From Anaerorhabdus sp036636695 (GTDB taxonomy: Bacteria > Bacillota_I > Bacilli_A > Erysipelotrichales > Erysipelotrichaceae): a stretch of 64,000 bases of DNA. The notes beneath the pieces were generated by a model. It was not told where the DNA came from and searched no databases. It saw only the letters and a list, made by a program, of their open reading frames with translations. A program made the position numbers and the translations under genes. Every line of letters starts with the position of its first letter. The stretch's first letter is position 1. This document shows, one piece after another, positions 9,530 through 19,160 of this stretch. The DNA lies in NCBI RefSeq assembly GCF_036636695.1, contig NZ_JAVWNW010000004.1, one strand, 5' to 3'.

Positions 9530-10590
9530 GTAAATACCTCTCACTTAGTAATTAAAATTCTTAGCAAATAAATTGATGATTAAAATAATCAATAGCTAGC
9601 GTTAACAGACTATTTAAATTTCAATGTACTAATTATAATGTTGTTGCGACATTGTGTCAATTTAATACATATTAACCTACAATATCATATAATACGATGT
9701 ATTATATGATATTTCTGTGCTATATTTATATAGGACATTATTTTAGTAAATATGAATAGATTTGTTAAAGCTATGAATCAAGGATAAAGTGGAGTCTTTC
9801 AATGACTGTTTTACATCGGCTTAGTGTTAAGCTAAAGCGTATTATACGGGTTATATCGATCATTTTGTGCTGTGATTCTTAATTACGTTTTGACTTTCAT
9901 TCATAGTCACAACGATGCACAAAGTATTGTGGAAATATTTGGTTCTTTGAAGCTAAACTAAAACACGTAAAGTTTTCTCAATGCTTCGAAATACTTTAGG
10001 TATCAACATTGGAGTAGTTGTGTGTTGATGCATTAGAGGCCAATTATCGAAAACTTGCACTCTATTACTTCTTTTGTTTAGATGACAGCACTCTTGAACA
10101 AGAAAACAGGGTTGAAAATATCATTGATGCAGTCACATGTTCTTTTCTCAAGTCATGTATTTAAATTATTAGAATCGTAAAGTGCAAGTAAAATAATGAA
10201 ACATATCAAGTTTGCAAAATTAAATGCATAGGTAATAGCTCATCCTTTGGATGCGAAATCAAGTGTTATACCACTGTAATAAAAAAACTTGGGTTTAAAG
10301 AGATTGATCGACCAACAAGATAACCTATTTAGTTTATTTAGAAATTGTTGTTTGCTATATCATCTTATAAAGATTGATTGACTTATGATCAACTTAATTG
10401 TGCTAACAAAGATGATAGTGATACCTGGAAAATTCGGATATTTATATCAGAAATTATCTACTTTTCTATTTGTGCTTCGTAGTATATCGCTCTTGATTAT
10501 GATTATAGCAAGAGTGAACTGAAACTGTAAGATGAAGTAAGTTAAATCTAATATTTGAGATTGCTAGCAGGGCAGTCATGGAGGTGAAGA
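9530..10590. other. 1.06-kb gap with no intact gene
   Basis: Lies between divergent genes. Holds a long palindrome at 9681-9713 and a hairpin with 8-bp arms at about 10488-10516 (arms CGCTCTTG and CAAGAGTG, one G-T pair). A forward frame around 9930-10160 gives some protein-like sequence interrupted by stops, too degraded to name. The region probably contains both divergent promoters and the remains of one or more lost genes. The SD GGAGGTG at about 10578 belongs to the gene at 10591. Confidence 0.5.
9681..9713. repeat. 33-nt palindrome, 15-bp perfect arms
   Basis: Arms AATATCATATAATAC and GTATTATATGATATT surround a three-base loop GAT. The perfect length is well above what chance gives in AT-rich DNA. 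It lies about 150 bases upstream of the minus-strand GT2 start at 9529. It could be a cruciform-type regulator site, a bidirectional terminator without a T tract, or the trace of a mobile element. Confidence 0.65.
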
Positions 10591-11610
10591 ATGAAAAAAA
10601 TAATACACTTGCTATCTACAAGTAAGTTTTCAGGTGCGGAGAACGTTGTAATTCAAATTTGTTCTATGTTTTCTGACCAATATGAAATGATTTATGTCTG
10701 TAAGTCAGGTGAAATTGAAGAAAAGTTAACGCAAAATAATATCAAGTATGTTTTGTTTAACCATGTTTTAGATTTAAACAAAATTATAAAAGAGGTGAAT
10801 CCTGACATAATACATGCTCACGACGTTAGAGCAAGTATATACTCATGTTTATTTTTTAAAGGAAAAATAATCTCTCATATTCACGGTAACTCAATTGCGA
10901 TGAGAAAAAAAAGTTGTAAGTCAATGATTTATAAAATATTTTGTAAAAGATTTCTGAAAATTATTTGGGTATCTTCTTCGTGTTTCAATTCATTTATATA
11001 TCGAAACCTCATTGCTAATAAAAGTTTGATTCTCAAGAATGTCCTTTTTAATTTTCCGTTAAAAGAAAACTACGATATGAGTAACCATCGCTATGATTTA
11101 CTTTATCTAGGGCGACTTGATTACGAGAAAAACCCTTTATTGTTCGTTGAAGTAGTTAATAAATTAAAGAAAAGTATTACTAATATTTCTGCTGTTATGG
11201 TAGGAAATGGAGTTTTAGAAAAAGATTGTATAGAATTAATACAAAAATATAAGTTAACTGGTAATGTTGATTTACTCGGATTTATAGAAAATCCATATGA
11301 AGTTATAGCAAATTCTAAATTACTAGTTATGACATCAATTTATGAAGGTATGCCAATGGCTGCATTGGAGTCTTTAGCGTTAGGAAAACCTATTTATGCT
11401 ACTAAAACGGATGGTTTAGTTGAAATTGTTGTGGATAATAAAAATGGATATTTAACAAATAATATCGAATTACTCGTGAAAGAAATATGTAAAACATTGA
11501 CAGATGATTCGTTGTTAAGTGAACAGAGTGAAAACGCATATAAAACATTTATTGAGTATAATAATATACTAAACTATAAAATGACTTTGGAGAGAATATA
11601 TGAAAGTTAA
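10591..11610 (+). CDS. GT4 glycosyltransferase
   Basis: 339 residues with the two Rossmann domains of GT-B family 4 enzymes. N-terminal domain: STSKFSGAENVV acceptor-side glycine-rich loop and IIHAHDVRAS. C-terminal domain: LYLGRLDYEKNP and the E-x7-E motif at E252...E260 (EGMPMAALE), which binds the nucleotide-sugar donor and is the retaining-enzyme signature. Expected to act at the inner membrane face on a lipid-linked saccharide. SD GGAGGTG precedes the ATG, and the next gene starts 11 bases before this one ends, so the two are translationally coupled. Sugar specificity cannot be read from sequence. Confidence 0.92.
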   Translation: MKKIIHLLSTSKFSGAENVVIQICSMFSDQYEMIYVCKSGEIEEKLTQNNIKYVLFNHVLDLNKIIKEVNPDIIHAHDVRASIYSCLFFKGKIISHIHGNSIAMRKKSCKSMIYKIFCKRFLKIIWVSSSCFNSFIYRNLIANKSLILKNVLFNFPLKENYDMSNHRYDLLYLGRLDYEKNPLLFVEVVNKLKKSITNISAVMVGNGVLEKDCIELIQKYKLTGNVDLLGFIENPYEVIANSKLLVMTSIYEGMPMAALESLALGKPIYATKTDGLVEIVVDNKNGYLTNNIELLVKEICKTLTDDSLLSEQSENAYKTFIEYNNILNYKMTLERIYES

Positions 11611-12493
11611 AAATGAAGTATTTGTTTCAATAATAACACCAACCTATAATAGAAATTTATTATTAATCGATGCTGCAGAATCATTAAATAAACAAACAAA
11701 TAAAAATTTCGAGTGGATAATCATAAACGATGGTTCTACTGATAACACAAAAGAAATAGTAGAAGAAATCATTAGAAAATATGATTTTAGAATTAAAGCT
11801 ATTACTCAGCAAAATAAAGGGAAAGCACAAGCAATAAATGTAGGTGTTAACGAAGCACATGGAGAATATGTTCTTTTTCTTGATGATGACGATTATATTA
11901 CTGAGGAAGCAATTCAGCAAATTATAAACGTTAGTGAGTTTGGATCAAATGACAAAATTGCCGGTTTGGGCTTTCTAAGATTTGATAAAACTTCAAGAAA
12001 AACATTATCGGGTGAAATAAATCCTAGGATATTGAGTTCATTGGAAGTGTTTGATAGAAATATCGTGGGGGATAAAGTTGAAGTTTTTAAAACTAAGATT
12101 TTAAAAAAGTTTCCCTTTCCTCAATTTGGCAATGAGAAGTTTGTTCCGGAAGCCTTAGTATGGAATAGAATAGCTAGTTCTGGTTTCAAAATTTATTGGA
12201 CAAACATTCCAATCTATGGCTGCGAATATCTTGCAACAGGATTAAGTTGTAATATAGATGCAGTATTAATGGATAATATTTTAGGATATTCACAATATAT
12301 TAAAGAGATACTTTCTTATAACTTGAAAATTAAAACAAAATTTCGACAGTTAGTTGCATATAATAGAAGATGCTATTTAAGACAATTGAATTACGAAGAA
12401 ATTTGCTCCTTTATAAGAATTGGAACTATTAAGAATATACCATTTTACTTGTTTGGAATCTTGTTTTATTATGTTCGAAAAAAAAGAAACTAA
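11600..12493 (+). CDS. GT2 glycosyltransferase
   Basis: 297 residues. Family 2 glycosyltransferase with SIITPTYNR at the N-terminus, NDGSTDNT, the GKAQAIN loop, DDDDY as the DxD region, and a short hydrophobic C-terminal segment (about 275-292) that may anchor it to the membrane. Overlaps the end of the GT4 gene at 10591 by 11 bases; SD is GGAGAG inside that gene. Together the two probably add consecutive sugars of one repeat unit. A 179-base gap with no gene follows. Confidence 0.92.
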   Translation: MKVKNEVFVSIITPTYNRNLLLIDAAESLNKQTNKNFEWIIINDGSTDNTKEIVEEIIRKYDFRIKAITQQNKGKAQAINVGVNEAHGEYVLFLDDDDYITEEAIQQIINVSEFGSNDKIAGLGFLRFDKTSRKTLSGEINPRILSSLEVFDRNIVGDKVEVFKTKILKKFPFPQFGNEKFVPEALVWNRIASSGFKIYWTNIPIYGCEYLATGLSCNIDAVLMDNILGYSQYIKEILSYNLKIKTKFRQLVAYNRRCYLRQLNYEEICSFIRIGTIKNIPFYLFGILFYYVRKKRN

Positions 12494-12672
12494 ATTTTGT
12501 TTTTCAAAATTAACAGATATGATAGTCTAATTTCCAAGAAGATACATATAATGCTAGTTTATAAAAAATAGAAACGTATTTAGAATTCTTATGAATAGCT
12601 TATCCATATGAAGACTTCAAGCGTTTTCAAACTATTGTTGAGTACATGTGATGCACAGTCAGGGAGAGATTT

Positions 12673-13824
12673 ATGAAAAAGAAAATATTATTTATGATTG
12701 GAAATTTAAATGTAGGAGGAGTCCAAAAAAGTTTATTGAGTCTTTTGCATTATTTTGACTATGAAAAATATGATGTAAGTCTTCTCATCTTAGAGAATAA
12801 AAATATTTTTATAGATAAAGTTCCTCCTGAAGTAAATGTAATGACTGATGTTTTTGATGATTCAATATTTCATAAGCCAATTAACTCAATTACAAATCTT
12901 ATAAATAATAAAAAATATAAATATGTTGTTTTAAAAATATTTCAATTAATATGCCAACTTTTCAATAAGGGAATTGGAGCACTGATCCTCTCAAAGATAA
13001 TGATAATGCAAATTTCTAATAAAAAATTTGAGAATGACTTTGATGTAGCTATAGACTATGGAGGGCAACAAATTCTATATTTTATGGTTGATTATATTAA
13101 TGCCAGTAAGAAAGTCACATACTTTCATAATGATTATGCAAAATGGGATTATTATTACCTAATGGACAGGAAATACTACAAAAAAGTTGATTATATAGTT
13201 ACTGTTTCAGATTTATGCGCTAAGTCATTATTCGAGTATTTTCCACAAGTTGGATTAAAAATAAAAGTAATTGAAAATATTGTTGATTTTGAAACAATGG
13301 AATTATATTCAGAACAAATAAATTTTCATATAATAAAAAACTGCTTTACTATTATGACGACAGGGAGAGTTTGTCAAGATAAAGGGGTAGATATCGCAAT
13401 AGAAGCTGCTAGAATTCTAAAAAGCAAAAAAATTCAATTTAAATGGTATTGGATTGGTCCAGGGAGTACAAGTAGTTATGATTACTCTGATATTGAATCT
13501 TCCTTTGAATTTTTAGGTATGATTCCTGCTCCTTTTCAAGTATTGAAATACTGTGATTTATATGTTCAGCCTTCACGATTCGAAGGAAAAGCTATGACTA
13601 TTGAGGAAGCTAAAATTTTAGGGATTCCAATTATAGCAACTAAATTTTCAACTGTAGATAATCAAATTACAGAAAATGTAAATGGGTTTATTTGCGAAAT
13701 AAATGCTGAGTCAGTTGCCGAAACTATTGAGAATTTTATCAAACAAAGACATCCATTAAAGTTTCCTAAAAATGCGGGTAACAAAGAAGAAATAGAAAAG
13801 TTGTACGCTTTGATAGAAGCTTAA
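12673..13824 (+). CDS. GT4 glycosyltransferase
   Basis: 383 residues, GT-B fold family 4. N-terminal GNLNVGGVQKSL is the typical glycine-rich start; TTGRVCQDKGVDIAIEA opens the C-terminal donor domain; SRFEGKAMTIEE with E304...E312 is the E-x7-E donor-binding motif. No membrane helix. It resembles capsular glycosyltransferases of low-GC Gram-positives. SD GGGAGAG sits about 6 bases before ATG. It precedes a flippase gene by about 175 bases, so it may be the last cytoplasmic transferase of the unit exported by that flippase. Confidence 0.92.
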   Translation: MKKKILFMIGNLNVGGVQKSLLSLLHYFDYEKYDVSLLILENKNIFIDKVPPEVNVMTDVFDDSIFHKPINSITNLINNKKYKYVVLKIFQLICQLFNKGIGALILSKIMIMQISNKKFENDFDVAIDYGGQQILYFMVDYINASKKVTYFHNDYAKWDYYYLMDRKYYKKVDYIVTVSDLCAKSLFEYFPQVGLKIKVIENIVDFETMELYSEQINFHIIKNCFTIMTTGRVCQDKGVDIAIEAARILKSKKIQFKWYWIGPGSTSSYDYSDIESSFEFLGMIPAPFQVLKYCDLYVQPSRFEGKAMTIEEAKILGIPIIATKFSTVDNQITENVNGFICEINAESVAETIENFIKQRHPLKFPKNAGNKEEIEKLYALIEA

Positions 13825-13999
13825 TTAATACATCCTACTTAATCAAAAGTTATGTTAAAATAAATCATATTCGAGATAAAGTAAGTTGAATAAACTATAA
13901 TTTTCAAATTAATTATTCTAATAAATAGTTCTATTCTAACTAGTCAACCTAGTAATAGAAAATTATAAATAAATATTAATGAAAGGATATTCTTATATA

Positions 14000-15442
14000 A
14001 TGAAAAATACAATATTTAAGAACGCTATTTTTAAAAGTATTTTAAATATATGCAATATCTTCATACCTTTAATTGTTGGTACATATATAACTAGAACACT
14101 AGATATAGAAATATTTGGGCTTTATAACAGTGTTCAAGCACAATTTGAAATTCTTCTTTTATTAGGAGGTTTTGGTATTTATAATTATGGCGTGAGAGAG
14201 ATCAGTTTTGCTAAAAATAATAAGGATTTGAGTGAAAAGCTATTTACAGAGCTATTTATAATTGGAATACTCACAAATCTATTTTTTGGTATTTTGCTGA
14301 TTATATTCACGGTTATTTACACAACAGGTACTGAGAGAATTATTTACATGATTCTATCATTACAATTTGTTGGAAACATAATATCAGTAGAATGGATTAA
14401 TGAGGCCAATGAAAACTATAGGATTATAACGATTAAAACGTTATTAGTAAGAATTATTTATATTTTTGCAATTTTTTGTTTTGTTAAGAACTCTTATGAC
14501 ATAGTTCCTTATACGGTAATTATGACTATTATCTATATTTTGAATAACTTGTTCAGTTTTATTTATGTTATCAATACAAAATCATTAAATTTTAAAAAAA
14601 TATCGCTAAAAAAGCATATGAAACCATTGATAATTGTTTTTATCTTTACAAATATAGGTTTACTATATTCGCAAGTTGATAAAATTATGTTAGGAATTTA
14701 TTCGTCAAACGTTTCTGTTTCTATTTACCAAATACCTACTTATATAGTTGGTATAATAACAAGTTTGACCGCTTCTATTGTGGTTGTCTCAATCCCAAGA
14801 TTATCTCATATCCATCACAACGAAAGTATAGAAAATTACAAAGTATTATTGATGAAAACTATAAATTCTTATCTATTTCTTTTGGTACCTGCAATTTTTG
14901 GAATGATTGTTTTAGCTAGAGAAATAATATTATTATATGGTGGAATAGAGTATATTGACTGCACTATACCTTTAGTATGTGCCGCTTTGATTTCGATTCC
15001 AAATGCATATAATTATATTACGGGAAACTTAATACTTTTTATTTGTGGAAAGGAAAAGCAACTAACAATTATTAACTTGTGTGGAGGTGTTTTCCACATA
15101 ATTTTGAATTTTTTACTATTATTTTTTAAAATATTTAATGTTACAAATGTGATTCTTTGTTTGGGAATCTCTTATTGTTTTGTGTCAATAATCAGTTATA
15201 TTTATATTAAGTACAAATTGAAATTTAAGCCTAGAATTATGTATAAGTCTGTTATTCTATACTTTGTAGCTTCTATATTATTTATTCCTATTTCTTTAAT
15301 AATTAAAAGTTCCATTGCTAATTTATATTTAAGTGTTTTCATTACAGTAATCAGCTGTTTTAGCTTATATGCCATAATTATGGCAATATTCAAAGAAAAT
15401 ATATTCATCATGATTTGCCAAAAACTAAGACTAGTGAAGTGA
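14000..15442 (+). CDS. Wzx-type oligosaccharide flippase
   Basis: 480 residues with about twelve to fourteen hydrophobic helices, the MOP/PST superfamily fold that flips undecaprenyl-diphosphate-linked repeat units across the cytoplasmic membrane. Near the N-terminus the protein has TYITRTLDIEIFGLYNSV, matching the family pattern of the first two helices; GVREISFAKN follows. The ATG at 13979 is in frame but has no SD; the ATG at 14000 has AAAGGA upstream at 13982-13987, a little far at 12 bases, and fits the family N-terminus better, so I chose it. It is one of three flippase genes in the window. No clear terminator was seen after it. Confidence 0.9.
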   Translation: MKNTIFKNAIFKSILNICNIFIPLIVGTYITRTLDIEIFGLYNSVQAQFEILLLLGGFGIYNYGVREISFAKNNKDLSEKLFTELFIIGILTNLFFGILLIIFTVIYTTGTERIIYMILSLQFVGNIISVEWINEANENYRIITIKTLLVRIIYIFAIFCFVKNSYDIVPYTVIMTIIYILNNLFSFIYVINTKSLNFKKISLKKHMKPLIIVFIFTNIGLLYSQVDKIMLGIYSSNVSVSIYQIPTYIVGIITSLTASIVVVSIPRLSHIHHNESIENYKVLLMKTINSYLFLLVPAIFGMIVLAREIILLYGGIEYIDCTIPLVCAALISIPNAYNYITGNLILFICGKEKQLTIINLCGGVFHIILNFLLLFFKIFNVTNVILCLGISYCFVSIISYIYIKYKLKFKPRIMYKSVILYFVASILFIPISLIIKSSIANLYLSVFITVISCFSLYAIIMAIFKENIFIMICQKLRLVK

Positions 15443-16378
15443 TTATTAGTCTAAAAATTGTATTTAAGTATGTTATCAATGGTAATTTCTACCTACTATC
15501 TCATTTTTGAAGATAAATGTATAAAAGTTTTATCAAATAGATGAACTTTCCTTTTATAATACAACTATCACTTTAAACAAATTAAGAATAACGAAAATCC
15601 AAACCAATGTAATAAAGTATAAAATCAGTAGGATGTGCATATTCGTAGTAATTAAATTATGTGGTTTCCATTCAATTTAGAATTGATCATTTCTCGATTA
15701 TTTTGTGATATATGTATTGAAAATGTAGTTTTGTAATACTTATCAAATGGACTATCTTTTTTTTGTTTCTTATCAAATTCGTAGATGTATTTACTCATTG
15801 CTATTTGCTCACTATTTAACTTTTTGATGACATCCCTTCGACTTATTTTTATCTATCTAAATTCATCTAATTTCGTCTTTTTTTCAAAATAACTCGATTA
15901 TCTATTTAATTGATGCGGTGTTTGTTCAAGTAATAATGTATTTTTCCCTAGGTGTTACCAAGAAATTCAATTAAATTTTCACATTTTTTTACTAATCCAA
16001 TGCATTTTTTGTATGAACTACAAGCAACACCACAAATTATAACAATATGCTGCGGACAACTATATCAAATTTAATTGCTTGGGTTAGCAGCTATTATTAT
16101 TTTTTAAGTATTAAAGTTGTTATTAAACATTTTAACTAATTTCATAGTGAGTATTTTAAAAAAAGCTTGATTAGATAGTGGATTTGTTGTCAGTATCAAC
16201 TTTTAAGTTTCAATAATAATTATAATCATCTTGTAATTAATCTAGGTTATGTTTAAAATTATAGTTGAGATGAGCTATATCATCTTAATAACAATAACCT
16301 ATTTGACTAAGATTACTATGAATAGATAAGCCTTTTTGTTTTTTCTAGCAATGGTTATAGTCATTGAACGGAGGGAAA
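15443..16378. other. 0.94-kb gap with decayed sequence
   Basis: No intact gene. On the minus strand a frame of about 66 codons (about 15860 to 15657) without a start reads as a plausible protein tail, including SRRDVIKKLN and YIYEFDKKQKKDSPFDKYY, ending in a stop; I do not recognise it. The rest is stop-rich in all frames. It separates the first flippase from the second glycosyltransferase/flippase pair and looks like the site of a deletion or old recombination. The SD GGAGGG at about 16370 belongs to the next gene. Confidence 0.45.
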
Positions 16379-17554
16379 ATGAAAGAGGCTTTTTTAATAG
16401 CTAAATGTTTTATTGAAAATGAAAGTGATAACTTAACAAAAAAATTCATTGGACAAATCAATGCTTTGGAAAAAATTGGTTACAGTGTTACTTTTACTGC
16501 TTTTCATGGCGGAAATCTTTACATCATTAAAGATGGAACAAGGGAGAAATTAACTCAAATTGATTATAATAGTAAGGGATTTTTAAAAAAGCTTCAGTTT
16601 TATTGGAAGTATTATGAGGCTATTTTGAAATATGCTAAAATAAATTTTATGACACCAAATCTAGTTTACGCAAGGAACATGTTTTATACGTTTAATTCTA
16701 GAAAATTGTTAAAGTTTTTCAATAAGAATGGTGTGGAGATTGTTATGGAAATACCAACATATCCAGTAAAAAGTGAATACAAATCGATTAAGAATCTAAT
16801 TTTAAAAATTATTTTATATTTACAAACAGATTTAGGGAGATTAAATGCAAAATACGTTGATCTTTATGCAGTGATAGGTGAGAAGTGCAACAACTATTTT
16901 GGAAGAAACGCAGTGAATATTAGCAATGGGATAAATGTGGATTTTTCACCTATTAAATCAAATTCTATCAATTACAAAGAGTGTCATTTACTTGCTTTGG
17001 CTACAATGTGTAAATGGCATGGGTATGAAAGAGTTATTGAGGGGATTGCAGAGTATTATAAACAAAAAAGAAATATACGGATAATATTTCATTTGGTTGG
17101 TAATGATGGAGATGGATCATTGAATGAATGGGCATTGCTTACAAAAAAATTATGCTTAGAAGACTATGTAGTATTCGAGGGATTTTTAAAGGGTAACCAA
17201 TTAAATAAGATGTTTGATTTGTGTGATATAGCTATCGCTTCGTTAGGTGGTTATAAAAAAGGTCTCTATTACGCATCAGATTTGAAAATAAGGGAATATT
17301 GCGCTCGAGGAATACCGTTTGTTTTTTCGACAAAGGATGAGTCCTTATTACCAATTGCTGAATATATTATGAAAATTTCGAATGATAATGTACCTCTAAA
17401 CATTGAAGATGTCTTAAATTTTTATTCGAAAATTAAAGATAATAATAAGATAACGGAAAAATTAAGGACTTTTGCAATTGAAAACTTATCTTGGGAAACA
17501 CAATTCAAAAAAATACTTAAAGAGTTAGAAAGTCAGAATAATAAAAATCCTTAA
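16379..17554 (+). CDS. GT4-like glycosyltransferase
   Basis: 391 residues. Resembles GT-B glycosyltransferases: an N-terminal half with VYARNMFYTF and VMEIPTYPV, a VIGEKC...ISNGINVD linker, and a C-terminal donor domain with LVGNDGDG and the ending DLKIREYCARGIPFVFS. The usual E-x7-E motif is not evident; instead the conserved DLKxxEYxxxGxP segment of one GT4 subgroup is there. Start set at 16379 because GGAGGG lies just upstream; a TTG at 16364 would include the SD itself. It is followed 29 bases later by a flippase gene, so both probably form one operon. Confidence 0.85.
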   Translation: MKEAFLIAKCFIENESDNLTKKFIGQINALEKIGYSVTFTAFHGGNLYIIKDGTREKLTQIDYNSKGFLKKLQFYWKYYEAILKYAKINFMTPNLVYARNMFYTFNSRKLLKFFNKNGVEIVMEIPTYPVKSEYKSIKNLILKIILYLQTDLGRLNAKYVDLYAVIGEKCNNYFGRNAVNISNGINVDFSPIKSNSINYKECHLLALATMCKWHGYERVIEGIAEYYKQKRNIRIIFHLVGNDGDGSLNEWALLTKKLCLEDYVVFEGFLKGNQLNKMFDLCDIAIASLGGYKKGLYYASDLKIREYCARGIPFVFSTKDESLLPIAEYIMKISNDNVPLNIEDVLNFYSKIKDNNKITEKLRTFAIENLSWETQFKKILKELESQNNKNP

Positions 17555-17583
17555 ATGGATTTCGTTTCGAGAGAGAATAATTA

Positions 17584-19005
17584 ATGAAAAATGGAATACT
17601 AAAAAAGTCAATGCCTTATGCGATATTAAAAATAGTTGGGTATATAGTTTCTATGCTTGCCATTCCTATCCTTACAAACACTTTTAGTATGAGCGAGTAT
17701 GGAGAACTAGCCTCATTAGAAGCAATCACGACTGTTCTTATCTCCATATTTCTATTAGGGTTACAACAATCCTACATTAGATACTACAATTATGAGGTAA
17801 GTAATCATTCTACTTCAAAATATAACTCGACATACTTTACACTAACAGCTTTTTTGATGATATTTTCGACATTTGCAAGTTTTTTTGTGATTTCTATATT
17901 TGTTAAGCAAGCAAAATTATCATTTGTTTTGGCTTGTTTTGTAAGTTTGACAGTTTTTATGCAACAATTGATTGCAACCGTCCGTGCTAAAGAAAAAACA
18001 GTAATTCATTCATTGATTTTGGGCATGAATGACATTCTAGGTTATTTTTTGCCTTTAGGTATTATATTGTTGTTTAAACCATCAATACAGTTATATTTTG
18101 AAGTTAAATTGGCTTTGATTTTTATTATAACCTGCCTATCAATAATTTACTTGAGACATGAAATTAAGTTTGATGGATTTAATTATACATATGTAAAAAA
18201 AATGTTAGTTTTTGGATTACCGCTGGTGTTAGTTGGATTAGGAACATCAATATTTTCGCTAGGAGATAGACTAGTCATTGGACAAATTATGTCTACTAAT
18301 CAAGTTGCTATTTACTCAGTCGCATCAAAAATAACGCATTCTATTCAGCAAGTTTTAATTTATCCAATAAGTATGGTGTTATTTCCTATGTATGTTCGTA
18401 TTTGGGAAAACAATGGAAGAGAAAAGGTAGAAGAATCACTTTCTAAATGGTTTATTAGTTATTATTTTATATCTATCCCTATTATCTGTGGATCCTTTGT
18501 AATCCAAAAGGAATTAATAACTTTATTATCAAATAATTCATATTTAGGTGGAGCAATATTAATTCCAATTCTTTGCTCAGGGTTTTTGATTTATGGTGGT
18601 TATTATTTTGTATCTTGTGGACTATTTGTAACAAATCAAACTTTTAAACTTGGTTTGATTATTATTTCATCGAGTATTGTTAATATAGTTTTAGATGTTA
18701 TTTTCGGTTTAATGTTTGGTCTTATAGGGGTTGCAGTTGCAACAGCATTTTCCTATATTTTATTGATGTGGATTACATACAAAGCAAGTGCTGAAATTCT
18801 TAGTATAACCATACAGTGGAATCTAATAGCAAGATTCACCATAATAGGGATCGCAATGATACTTTTTCTTAGTTTCATTCCGACTCAAAATAATGTGTTA
18901 ATTACTATTTTTTTAAAAGTAATTATTGGTGGTAGCTTTTATTTCATAAGTAATCTAAAATTTTTAAGAGATAGTTTGTTCCTAAAACTGAAAGAAAAAC
19001 AGTAA
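17584..19005 (+). CDS. Wzx-type flippase (second copy)
   Basis: 473 residues and about fourteen membrane helices, MOP superfamily polysaccharide flippase. IPILTNTFSMSEYGELAS is the typical N-terminal signature between helices 1 and 2; SLGDRLVIGQIMSTNQVA in the middle matches the pseudo-repeat of the family. SD GAGAGA lies about 7 bases before ATG. It is unlike the flippases at 14000 and 35222 in sequence, so it is not a recent duplicate. Probably exports the unit to which the GT4 at 16379 contributes. Confidence 0.9.
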   Translation: MKNGILKKSMPYAILKIVGYIVSMLAIPILTNTFSMSEYGELASLEAITTVLISIFLLGLQQSYIRYYNYEVSNHSTSKYNSTYFTLTAFLMIFSTFASFFVISIFVKQAKLSFVLACFVSLTVFMQQLIATVRAKEKTVIHSLILGMNDILGYFLPLGIILLFKPSIQLYFEVKLALIFIITCLSIIYLRHEIKFDGFNYTYVKKMLVFGLPLVLVGLGTSIFSLGDRLVIGQIMSTNQVAIYSVASKITHSIQQVLIYPISMVLFPMYVRIWENNGREKVEESLSKWFISYYFISIPIICGSFVIQKELITLLSNNSYLGGAILIPILCSGFLIYGGYYFVSCGLFVTNQTFKLGLIIISSSIVNIVLDVIFGLMFGLIGVAVATAFSYILLMWITYKASAEILSITIQWNLIARFTIIGIAMILFLSFIPTQNNVLITIFLKVIIGGSFYFISNLKFLRDSLFLKLKEKQ

Positions 19006-19113
19006 ATGATAAACATAAAATTTAATTTATCGTTCTTAAGATGAAATAAAAAGGTTAACAATACTGCGTGTTAAAAAACAAATTGAATGATAAGTGCATT
19101 ACCTAAAAACGTG

Positions 19114-19122
19114 TGCTAAAAT
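19114..19122 (+). promoter_or_regulatory. Extended -10 promoter of the wbp-like operon
   Basis: TGCTAAAAT fits TGnTATAAT with one change and lies 38 bases before the first ATG of the four-gene sugar-nucleotide operon (19161). The preceding gene ended at 19005, leaving about 150 bases of leader. No clear -35. Confidence 0.4.
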
Positions 19123-19160
19123 ATGCATGGAAGACCAGTTTTAAGACTAAAGGAGAATAT

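Noticed and set aside
10280..10335. KKLGFKEIDRP-like stretch reminiscent of an acetyltransferase (GNAT) tail
   Set aside because: Only about a dozen residues, no frame around it, stops on both sides; not enough to call a remnant gene.
16364..16378. TTG start 15 bases upstream for the GT4-like gene
   Set aside because: This would place the SD GGAGGG inside the coding sequence; ATG 16379 fits the SD spacing.
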